Source: Rhodanobacter sp. ANJX3 (GTDB lineage Bacteria > Pseudomonadota > Gammaproteobacteria > Xanthomonadales > Rhodanobacteraceae). Taken from it: DNA of 64,000 bases. The notes under the pieces are model-generated. The model saw only the letters and a program-made list of their open reading frames with translations, had not been told where the DNA came from and made no database searches. The stretch lies in assembly GCF_014200755.1 (NCBI RefSeq), contig NZ_JACHCM010000003.1, positions 62,001 to 126,000 on the forward strand. Reading direction: 5' to 3'. Shown piece by piece: positions 11,817 to 19,631 of this stretch. Positions within the stretch are counted from its first letter, which is position 1, and each line of letters opens with the position of its first letter. The translations under genes were made by a program, and so were the position numbers.

Positions 11817-13630
11817 GGCGACGCGCACGCCCGCTGATACTCTCCATTCTGCTGGCGGGCATTGGCCTGACCGCACAGGCGAACGCTTCCAGCGCCAACG
11901 ACTGGATCACGCCCGCCGAAGCCTCCCAGTTCCGCACCACGCCCAGCTACGCGGATACGCTCGCCTACCTGCGGCGGCTGCAGCAGGCAGCGCCTGGCAT
12001 GATTCATCTACAAACCTTCGGCACCACGCCCGAAGGCCGGCCGATGGTGGCGGTGATCGCCAGCGGCGACGGCAGTTTCGATCCCGCGACGGCGCGCAAG
12101 GCCGGCAAGCCGGTGGTGCTGGTGCAGGCGGGCATACATCCCGGCGAGATCGAAGGCAAGGATGCGGGCCTGATACTGCTGCGCGATATCGCCATCACGC
12201 ATAAATACCCGCATCTGCTCGATCGCCTGGTGCTGGTCTACATTCCGGTGTTCAGCGTCGACGGCCACGAAAACTCGACGCCGTACAACCGTATCAACCA
12301 GAACGGCCCAGCCAGCATGGGCTTTCGTGCACAGTCGCAGTACCTCAATCTCAACCGCGATTACATCAAGGCCGACGCGCCGGAAATGCTGGCATGGCTG
12401 AAGCTGTGGCAGACCTGGCTGCCGGATTTCCTGATCGACGTACACACCACCGATGGTGCCGATTACCAGTACGACCTGACTTGGTATACCGAAGATCCGC
12501 ACAAGCTCGATCCGGCCGTCAGCGCCTGGCAGCACGATGCCATTGTCGATCACGCGATACCGGCGTACGAAAAGCGTGGCCATCTCGCGTCGATCTATCT
12601 GGAATTCAAAGATGGCCGCGATCCGCGCAAGGGCATCGAGAATTTCGGCTCCGGCCCGCGCTTTTCCACCGGCTACGCGGCACTGCAAAACCGTCCCGCC
12701 CTGCTGATCGAAACCCACATGCTGAAGAGTTATCAGAAGCGTGTGCAGGCCACCGTCGATCTGGTCGAGCTGATGCTGCAACAGGTCAACCAGCACCCGA
12801 AGGGGCTGCTCGCCGCCACGGCCAAGGCGGATGCCAACGTCATCGCGCGTGCGCATGATGCGCAGGCTAGGGTCCCGCTGACTTTCAAGGCCGATTCGCA
12901 GTCCACGCCGTTCACGCTGAAAGGCTACGCTTTCACCCTCACGCACAGCGATATCTCCAACAGCAACTGGATCCAATACGACCCGAGCAAGCCAAAAACC
13001 TATGCCATCGAGAACTGGAACGGACTGCTGCCCGATCTATCCATCACCCCGCCGGCCGCCTATGCGATACCTGCGCAGTGGACGGCGATCATCGACAAGC
13101 TCGATGCCCACGGCATTCGCTATCGGCGACTCGATCATGCGGTGACGATCCACGCCGAGGGCTATCAGCTCGATCAGCCGAAGTGGGCGAATCAACCGTT
13201 CGAAGGCCATCTGATGCTGCGCGATTTCACGCTTCACGCCGTCGCACGCGCCGTCGGATTGCCGGCCGGCTCGGTGATCGTGCCGATGGATCAGCGCGCC
13301 GCCAATGTTGCGATCAATCTACTCGAACCGCAGGCGCCCGATTCGCTGCTGCAGTGGGGTTTTCTCAACGCGATATTCGAGCAGAAGGAATACGGCGAGC
13401 CGCGCGTGCTGGAAAAGCTGGCGCGCGACATGATGGCCAAGGATCCCGCCCTGAAAACGGCGTTCGATAAGAAGCTGCAGAGCGATCCTGCCTTCGCCGC
13501 AGATACCAACGCCCGTCTGGCGTTTTTCTACGAGCGTTCGCCCTGGTACACCGTGCAGCATATCGGTGCGTACCCGGTACTCCGGCTCGATACAGAGCAG
13601 GCAGCGGCACTGGAGGCTTCTGCGCATTGA
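11813..13630 (+). CDS. Secreted M14-family zinc carboxypeptidase
   Basis: 605-aa exported metallopeptidase. The signal peptide is about residues 1-25 (MRRRARPLILSILLAGIG, cleavage near ANAS). The M14 zinc motif HPGE is at residues 109-112, the third zinc ligand lies in LIDVHTTDG, and the catalytic Glu is probably that in LLIETHML. A C-terminal region of about 250 residues is beta-rich with no catalytic motif visible. It cleaves C-terminal residues from peptides in the periplasm or outside the cell. Translational coupling to the DUF502 gene (ATGA overlap) is notable, since the two have no obvious shared role. Confidence 0.88.
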   Translation: MRRRARPLILSILLAGIGLTAQANASSANDWITPAEASQFRTTPSYADTLAYLRRLQQAAPGMIHLQTFGTTPEGRPMVAVIASGDGSFDPATARKAGKPVVLVQAGIHPGEIEGKDAGLILLRDIAITHKYPHLLDRLVLVYIPVFSVDGHENSTPYNRINQNGPASMGFRAQSQYLNLNRDYIKADAPEMLAWLKLWQTWLPDFLIDVHTTDGADYQYDLTWYTEDPHKLDPAVSAWQHDAIVDHAIPAYEKRGHLASIYLEFKDGRDPRKGIENFGSGPRFSTGYAALQNRPALLIETHMLKSYQKRVQATVDLVELMLQQVNQHPKGLLAATAKADANVIARAHDAQARVPLTFKADSQSTPFTLKGYAFTLTHSDISNSNWIQYDPSKPKTYAIENWNGLLPDLSITPPAAYAIPAQWTAIIDKLDAHGIRYRRLDHAVTIHAEGYQLDQPKWANQPFEGHLMLRDFTLHAVARAVGLPAGSVIVPMDQRAANVAINLLEPQAPDSLLQWGFLNAIFEQKEYGEPRVLEKLARDMMAKDPALKTAFDKKLQSDPAFAADTNARLAFFYERSPWYTVQHIGAYPVLRLDTEQAAALEASAH

Positions 13631-13742
13631 TGCGCCGCTCGCTGAGGAAAAACGCCTGTCGACGGTTGAGTTCTCAGAGCCTGTTCATGGTCTCAAGGCA
13701 CCCTCCGTCGCGCACGCCCGAATCCTGTACGTCTTGCCGTTT

Positions 13743-13766
13743 CAGGGGTGGGTACAGCCACCCCTG
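13743..13766 (+). terminator. Hairpin between the two peptidase genes
   Basis: A perfect 9-bp stem, CAGGGGTGG at 13743-13751 and CCACCCCTG at 13758-13766, has a 6-nt loop and is followed by a weak T-containing tract. It lies 113 nt after the M14 peptidase gene and 144 nt before the M13 gene. It could terminate the upstream operon or sit in a leader; the short T tract makes this uncertain. Confidence 0.4.
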
Positions 13767-13909
13767 ACCTTTGACACTGTCTCACCCATGACGTATGACC
13801 TAGCGTCGCCAGGTGCGGCTGCGTTTTGCGGGGCATCCGGCAACCCGCCGCCAAGGCATTACCACGCTATTCGCCCGGACGGGCGACATCCATCTACAGA
13901 GGGAAATCC

Positions 13910-16051
13910 ATGACGAAGCAGTATTTGAAGCCCCTGGCACTGGCCGTGAGCCTGGCCCTGTCACTGACCGCCTGCGGCAAGAGCGACGAGCAAGCTGCCG
14001 CGCCGGCCCCTGCCCCGGCAGCCACCGCACCGGCGCCGAGCGCCAGCACCGCACCAGCGGCGGCAGCGACGACGGCTGCGACCAGCAGTTTCGACGTCAG
14101 CGAAATCGATCCGAGCCTCAAGGCCTGCGCGGACTTCAACGGCTTCGTCAACGCCAAGTGGATCGCCGCCAACCCGATTCCGGCCGATCAGAGCAGCTGG
14201 GGCGCGTTCAATATCCTCGCTGAGAAGAGCCTCAAGACCCAGCACGACATCGTCGACGACGCAGCCAAGAACGCCGACAGCGCCAAGGCCGGTTCGATCG
14301 AGCAGAAGATCGGCTGGCTCTATCACTCGGGCATGGACGAGGCGACCATCGAAAAGAACGGCTTCGACCCGATCAAGCCCAAGCTCGACGCGATCGCCGG
14401 CCTGAAGAACGGCACCGACGTGGCGAATTTCATCACCAAGAGCTACGCCGACGGCGATATGCAGGTGTTCCAGTTCGGCGCCAGCGGCGACTTCAAGCAT
14501 GCCGATACGCAGATCGGTTTCGCCAACGAGGCCGGCCTGGGTCTGCCGACCAAGGACTACTACACCAAGCCGGAATACAAGGATATCCGCGACGCCTACG
14601 TGGCCTATATCGCCAAGTCCCTGGAGCTGACCGGCGTGTCCGAAGACGATGCCAAGAAGCAGGCCGACGAGGTGCTGAAGTTCGAGACCGCGCTGGCCGC
14701 CGCCTCGCTGTCGCCGGTCGAAGAGCGCGACATCAAGAACGAGTACCACTTCGTCACAGTGAAGGAAGCCGACAAGGTCACACCGCATTTCAGCTGGGAG
14801 AAGTTCTTCGACGCCCAGGGCCTGAAGATCGACAAGGGCTTCTCGCTGTCGCAGCCGAAGTTCTTCGCCCAGTTCGACAAGATGCTGGCCAGCACGCCGG
14901 TCGAGCAGTGGCAGGCTTACCTGCGCTTCCACGCGATTGATGATGCGTCGCCATATCTGAGCAAGAATTTCCAGGACAACAAGTTCGCCTTCTATGGCAC
15001 CACCCTGGCCGGCCAGCCGCAGCAGAAGCCGCAGTGGAAGCGCGTGCTAGGCGCCGTCAACGCCAGCATGGGCGAAGCGCTGGGTCAGCTGTATGTCGCC
15101 AAGGAGTTCACTCCCGAAGCCAAGCAGCGCGCCGAAGAGCTGGTGACCAACATCCGCAACGCGCTGAAAGCGCGCATCGAGAACCTCGACTGGATGAGCG
15201 CCGACACCAAGGCCAAGGCGATCGACAAGTGGAACAAGTTCCTGCCGAAGATCGGCTACCCCGACAAATGGCGCGACTGGTCCGGCCTCGACATCAAGCC
15301 GGACAACTACTACGCCAATATTCTGGCCGCCGGCAAGTTCAACTACGACTACGACATCGCCAAGATCGGCAAGCCGACCGACCGCAAGGAATGGGGCATG
15401 ACTCCGCAGACGGTCAACGCGTACTACAACCCGAGCGACAACACGATCAACTTCCCGGCCGCAATCCTGCAGCCGCCCTTCTTCGACGCCAAGGCCGACG
15501 ACGCGATCAACTACGGCGGCATCGGTGCCGTGATCGGTCACGAATCCAGCCACGGTTTCGACGATCAAGGCAGCCAGTTCGATGGCGACGGCAATCAGAA
15601 GGACTGGTGGAGCAAGGACGACAAGGCCAAGTTCGACGCGCGCACCGACAAGCTGGTCAAGCAGTTTGACGAGTACGCACCGCTGAAGGACAAGCCGGAC
15701 CTGCACGTCAACGGCAAGCTGACCCTGGGCGAAAACATCGCCGACCTGGGCGGCCTCAACGTCGCCTATGACGCGCTGCAGACCGCGCTGAAGGCCAATC
15801 CGACCGAGGCAAGCCAGAAGATCGACGGCTACACCGAAGATCAGCGCTTCTTCCTCAACTGGGCGCGCGTCTGGCGCGGCAGCATGCGCGAGAAGACCTC
15901 GATCCTGCGCATCAATACCGACCCGCATGCCCCGATGGGTCTGCGTGCGATCGGTGCGCCGTCGAACATGCCAGCATTCGCCGCCGCGTTCGAGTGCAAG
16001 GCGGGCGACGCGATGGTGCGTCCGGCCGATACGCAGGTGAAAATCTGGTAA
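13910..16051 (+). CDS. M13-family (neprilysin/PepO-like) metallopeptidase lipoprotein
   Basis: 713-aa zinc endopeptidase exported as a lipoprotein: signal peptide with lipobox SLTACGKS (Cys21), then an Ala/Pro-rich linker to about residue 60. The M13 N-terminal helical domain begins at DPSLKACADFNGFVNAKW. The zinc motif is HESSH, within GAVIGHESSHGFDD, and the third ligand lies in ENIADLGGL. The end TQVKIW matches the canonical M13 C-terminus. It degrades small peptides in the periplasm or at the cell surface. ATG 13910 is chosen because it begins the lipoprotein signal (MTKQYLKPLALAV) and follows the purine-rich GAGGGAAA. Confidence 0.93.
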   Translation: MTKQYLKPLALAVSLALSLTACGKSDEQAAAPAPAPAATAPAPSASTAPAAAATTAATSSFDVSEIDPSLKACADFNGFVNAKWIAANPIPADQSSWGAFNILAEKSLKTQHDIVDDAAKNADSAKAGSIEQKIGWLYHSGMDEATIEKNGFDPIKPKLDAIAGLKNGTDVANFITKSYADGDMQVFQFGASGDFKHADTQIGFANEAGLGLPTKDYYTKPEYKDIRDAYVAYIAKSLELTGVSEDDAKKQADEVLKFETALAAASLSPVEERDIKNEYHFVTVKEADKVTPHFSWEKFFDAQGLKIDKGFSLSQPKFFAQFDKMLASTPVEQWQAYLRFHAIDDASPYLSKNFQDNKFAFYGTTLAGQPQQKPQWKRVLGAVNASMGEALGQLYVAKEFTPEAKQRAEELVTNIRNALKARIENLDWMSADTKAKAIDKWNKFLPKIGYPDKWRDWSGLDIKPDNYYANILAAGKFNYDYDIAKIGKPTDRKEWGMTPQTVNAYYNPSDNTINFPAAILQPPFFDAKADDAINYGGIGAVIGHESSHGFDDQGSQFDGDGNQKDWWSKDDKAKFDARTDKLVKQFDEYAPLKDKPDLHVNGKLTLGENIADLGGLNVAYDALQTALKANPTEASQKIDGYTEDQRFFLNWARVWRGSMREKTSILRINTDPHAPMGLRAIGAPSNMPAFAAAFECKAGDAMVRPADTQVKIW

Positions 16052-16088
16052 CACCAGCCCTCGAGTACCGCCGGTTCCAGCGGTACTG

Positions 16089-16130
16089 ACAAACAAAAGC
16101 CCCGCATACCCTTGCGGGGCTTTTGTTTGT
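16089..16130 (+). terminator. Strong intrinsic terminator, perfect 18-bp stem
   Basis: ACAAACAAAAGCCCCGCA (16089-16106) and TGCGGGGCTTTTGTTTGT (16113-16130) are perfect reverse complements around a 6-nt loop. The GC core is flanked by A and T tracts on both sides, so it can act in both directions. It lies 38 nt after the M13 peptidase gene and separates it from the iron-uptake locus. Confidence 0.93.
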
Positions 16131-16188
16131 ATGGAGGCGCTCGACCCTCAAATGCTAGCGATTTACCCAGCCTACAAATGCGATAAGT

Positions 16189-16204
16189 ATTGCAAATCAT
16201 TCTC
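16189..16204 (+). promoter_or_regulatory. Probable Fur box upstream of the TonB receptor
   Basis: ATTGCAAATCATTCTC matches 12 of 16 positions of the Fur-box core AATGATAATCATTATC. It lies in an AT-rich stretch about 170 nt before the receptor ATG, where no other gene is present. Repression by Fur with iron is expected for this type of receptor. The assignment is inference from sequence and context. Confidence 0.6.
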
Positions 16205-16373
16205 ATTAAAAATATCGTATGCAAATACTTGCGTCAGCGAACACGTCGCGCCAGGCCTTGCCGTGACGATTTCCGTTGGCCGACGCCCTGTATCCGGCTA
16301 CTGCGCACTCTCTGCATTCGCAAGACGCGTCAGGTTTTTTTCGACACGCAACGCTTCAACAAACGGAATTTCT

Positions 16374-18719
16374 ATGGCCTTCATCAAGAGCCGCAAGCAC
16401 CCGATCGTCGCGAGCGATGACGCCTCAAACCCGTCCAGACCGTCCTGCGGCATGGTCACCGCTGCCGCTCTGCTGACCGGTTTCGTACTGGCACTGCCGG
16501 CCGCCGCCACGGATGTTTCGACCGACGCTCAGGCGACCAACGCGAAGAACCTCCAGGGCGTCAAGGTCACCGCCAACGGCGTCAGCGATTATCGTGTCGA
16601 CAAGGTGGCCTCTCCGAAATTTACCCAGCCGCTGCTCGACACCACCCAGACCGTCAGCATCATCGGCAAGGACCTGATCCAGCAGCAGGGCGCTACCACG
16701 CTGACCGAGGCGCTGAAAAACAGCCCGGGCGTCGGCACGTTCTACGCTGGCGAAAACGGTACCACCTCGACCGGCGACGCCATCTACATGCGCGGGTTCG
16801 ACACCTCCAACAGCATCTTCGTCGACGGCGTGCGCGATCTCGGTTCGATCTCGCGCGACACGTTCAATATCGAGCAAATCGAGGTGTTCAAGGGTCCAGC
16901 CGGCACCGACAACGGCCGCACCGCGCCGACCGGCGCGATCGATCTGGTAAGCAAGCAGCCGATGATCGGCAACGCCGTTTCCGCCGGTGTCTCGTACGGC
17001 GGTGGCGGCAACCGACGCCGTACGACCGCCGACTGGAATCAGACGCTGAGCGACACCTCGGCCTTCCGCCTCAACGTCATGGGCCAGGACGCGGGCGTTC
17101 CCGGTCGCGACAAGGTCGAAAACAATCGCTGGGGCATAGCGCCGACGCTGGCCTTCGGCCTCGGCACGCCGACGCGGGTGTATCTGGATTACCTGCATAT
17201 CAAGCAGAACAACGTGCCCGACGGCGGCGTACCGACCATAGGCCTGCCCGGCTACAGCAGCCCGGATCCGACCCGCCCGCAGCTGACCCATGCGGCAATG
17301 GTCGATTCGAGCAATTTCTACGGCACCGACAACGACTTCGATCACGTCAAGGCCGACATGTTCACCGCGAAAATCGAGCACGATTTTTCGCCCGACGTGA
17401 CATTGCACAACACGCTGCGCTGGGGCCGCACCAGCGAAGACTATCTGCTCACCTCGTTTCTCGGCAGCGCGGCCAACCTGCTGACGCCGAATATCAACAA
17501 TCCGTCGACCTGGACGATCGCGCGCAGCAACCCGACGTTCAAACAGCAGGTCAACAAGATCCTCACCGACCAGGCCAACGTCACGGCGAATTTCGAAACC
17601 GGCGGCATTGTTCACAACCTCAGCGCCGGCATCGAGCTGACCCAGGAAAAACTCGCCACCGGCGGCCTGGGCGTGCTCAACGGCAGCAAGTGGCCCGCAG
17701 CGAATCTGTACGACCCGTATGCGGACGTGCAGGGCCTGGTCTACGGCAATACCGGGGCGCACTCCAACGGCAAGACCGATACGGAAGCAGCCTACGTTTT
17801 CGACACGCTGAAGTTCGGCGAACAGTGGCAGGTGAACGCCGGCGTGCGGCTGGACCACTATTCCACCGACTTCAGCAGCGCCGTGGTGTGCGGTGCGAAA
17901 AATGGACCTGCCTGCGGAACCTCGCCCGCCGGCACCGTGCTGCCGGGCGTCAACGCCAGCAAATCGGGCAACCTGCCGAACTACAAACTCGGCGTACTGT
18001 ACAAACCGGCGGCCAACGGCAGCATCTACGCCAACTTTGCCGTTTCAGAGGAACCACCGGGCGGCAGCAGTCTGTCGCTGAGTTCATCCGCCAACAGCGC
18101 CGACAATCCGATCTTCGATCCGGAAAAAGCGCGCACCATCGAGTTCGGCACCAAGTGGGATCTGCTCGACCAGAAGCTCTTTGTGACGGCAGCGCTCTAT
18201 CGCACTACGGTGAGCAACGACGTGGTGCAGGATCCGGTCGATCTGCAGTATTACCAAATCGGCAAAAAGCGTGTGCAAGGCATCGAACTCACCGCGGTGG
18301 GCAAGATCACCGAGAACTGGGCGGTCAGCACCGGCTTCACCACGATGAACGCCACGGTCGACAGCGGACCCAATGTATCCGCCGACGGCTCCAGCGATCT
18401 GGCCTACACGCCGAAGAAAGCCTTCACGGCGTGGACCACCTACCACCTGCCGTTCGACCTCACCATCGGCGGCGGCGCGCGTTACTCGGGAGAGCTCAAG
18501 CGCGGCACGGACAGCGCCATCGGTACGCCGGCTTACACCGACGCCTACTGGGTGTTCGACGCCATGGCGAGCTACCCGGTGAACAAGCATCTCAGCCTGC
18601 AGCTCAACGTCTACAACCTGTTCGACAAGAGCTACGTCGCCTCGATCAACAAGAGCGGCTATCGTTACATTCCGGGAACCCCGCGCTCGGCCATGATCAC
18701 GGCCAACCTGCAGTTCTGA
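16374..18719 (+). CDS. TonB-dependent catecholate siderophore receptor (Fiu/PiuA type)
   Basis: 781-aa outer-membrane receptor. A long signal region (about residues 1-47, hydrophobic part TAAALLTGFVLALPAAA) is followed by a plug domain (about 70-210, with TQTVSIIGKDLIQQQGATT and IYMRGFDTSNSIFVDGVRD). A 22-strand barrel closes with YVASINKSGYRYIPGTPRS and terminal Phe (LQF), the usual BAM signal. The Fiu/PiuA assignment is supported by the piuC-type hydroxylase gene directly downstream. It imports ferric catechol siderophores or monomers using TonB energy. ATG 16374 gives a sensible signal peptide; upstream in-frame codons run through the Fur box and are excluded. Confidence 0.9.
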   Translation: MAFIKSRKHPIVASDDASNPSRPSCGMVTAAALLTGFVLALPAAATDVSTDAQATNAKNLQGVKVTANGVSDYRVDKVASPKFTQPLLDTTQTVSIIGKDLIQQQGATTLTEALKNSPGVGTFYAGENGTTSTGDAIYMRGFDTSNSIFVDGVRDLGSISRDTFNIEQIEVFKGPAGTDNGRTAPTGAIDLVSKQPMIGNAVSAGVSYGGGGNRRRTTADWNQTLSDTSAFRLNVMGQDAGVPGRDKVENNRWGIAPTLAFGLGTPTRVYLDYLHIKQNNVPDGGVPTIGLPGYSSPDPTRPQLTHAAMVDSSNFYGTDNDFDHVKADMFTAKIEHDFSPDVTLHNTLRWGRTSEDYLLTSFLGSAANLLTPNINNPSTWTIARSNPTFKQQVNKILTDQANVTANFETGGIVHNLSAGIELTQEKLATGGLGVLNGSKWPAANLYDPYADVQGLVYGNTGAHSNGKTDTEAAYVFDTLKFGEQWQVNAGVRLDHYSTDFSSAVVCGAKNGPACGTSPAGTVLPGVNASKSGNLPNYKLGVLYKPAANGSIYANFAVSEEPPGGSSLSLSSSANSADNPIFDPEKARTIEFGTKWDLLDQKLFVTAALYRTTVSNDVVQDPVDLQYYQIGKKRVQGIELTAVGKITENWAVSTGFTTMNATVDSGPNVSADGSSDLAYTPKKAFTAWTTYHLPFDLTIGGGARYSGELKRGTDSAIGTPAYTDAYWVFDAMASYPVNKHLSLQLNVYNLFDKSYVASINKSGYRYIPGTPRSAMITANLQF

Positions 18720-18772
18720 TCCGGACGTGCGGCAGCCGGGCCTCTTGATCGACAAGTGTTGAAAAGCCGTCT

Positions 18773-18802
18773 CGGCCCGCTGGCGCATCGCTTGGCGGGC
18801 CG
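18773..18802 (+). terminator. GC-rich hairpin between receptor and piuC
   Basis: CGGCCCGC (18773-18780) pairs with GCGGGCCG (18795-18802) around a 14-nt loop in the 112-nt gap between the two genes. No T run follows on the + strand. It could be a partial terminator or an mRNA-stabilising structure that lowers piuC expression relative to the receptor. Confidence 0.4.
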
Positions 18803-18831
18803 AAAACGATAGGCACGCGCCGGAGTTCTTT

Positions 18832-19509
18832 ATGCTGCTGCACATTCCCGCTGTTCTAAGCCGCGCTCAGGTCACGCAGATGCGCGAGGCGCTGAACGGT
18901 GCGGACTGGACCGACGGCCGCGAAACCGTCGGCCACCAAGGCGCGCAAGTGAAGCAGAATCAGCAGCTGCCGAATGCATCGCCGCTGCGCGCCGAGCTGG
19001 GCGAAATCGTTCTGTCGGCGCTCGCCCATCAGCCGCTGTATCACGCCGCCACCTTGCCGCTGCGCACCCTGCAGCCGCGCTTCAATCGCTACGAGGGCGG
19101 CGGCCAGTACGGTTTCCACGTCGATGGCGCGATGATGGAACTGCCCGCCGGCGGCCATCTGCGCAGCGATATCTCCTGTACGCTTTTTCTCAGCGAACCC
19201 GACGATTACGACGGCGGCGAGCTGATCGTCAGCGACACTTACGGCGAGCACGACGTCAAACTGCCGGCCGGCGATCTCATCGTCTATCCCTCAAGCAGCC
19301 TGCACCGCGTGCAGCCGGTAACCCGCGGCACCCGGCTTGCCGCGTTTTTCTGGGTACAAAGCATGATCCGCGACGACGCACGGCGACGCATGCTGTTCGA
19401 ACTGGATACCTCGGTACAAACGCTCACCCGCTCCGGCGCCGATGCCAGCGTGCTGCTCACGCTCACCGGCGTTTATCACAATCTTCTACGGCAATGGGCC
19501 GAGACCTGA
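18832..19509 (+). CDS. piuC: PKHD-type Fe(II)/2-oxoglutarate hydroxylase, PiuC
   Basis: 225-aa cytoplasmic dioxygenase of the PiuC/YbiX family. The 2-His-1-Asp iron site is visible as HVD (His96, Asp98) and His158 in [10 protein letters not shown], with Arg168 in TRGTR for 2-oxoglutarate. YbiX/PiuC sits beside Fiu/PiuA receptors in E. coli and Pseudomonas, the same arrangement as here. The exact substrate is not settled; a role in handling iron-loaded catechol compounds is assumed. Length equals the family norm. Confidence 0.92.
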   Translation: MLLHIPAVLSRAQVTQMREALNGADWTDGRETVGHQGAQVKQNQQLPNASPLRAELGEIVLSALAHQPLYHAATLPLRTLQPRFNRYEGGGQYGFHVDGAMMELPAGGHLRSDISCTLFLSEPDDYDGGELIVSDTYGEHDVKLPAGDLIVYPSSSLHRVQPVTRGTRLAAFFWVQSMIRDDARRRMLFELDTSVQTLTRSGADASVLLTLTGVYHNLLRQWAET

Positions 19510-19631
19510 ACTCAGCGCTCGCCATTACCGGCATCGACAGCACACACAAAGCGGTCCATACGACATCGACGGTTCCCAGCGAGCGCGCGTGGGCGGATAA
19601 TTCCCGGCCCACGATGCAATACGGCAGTTCA

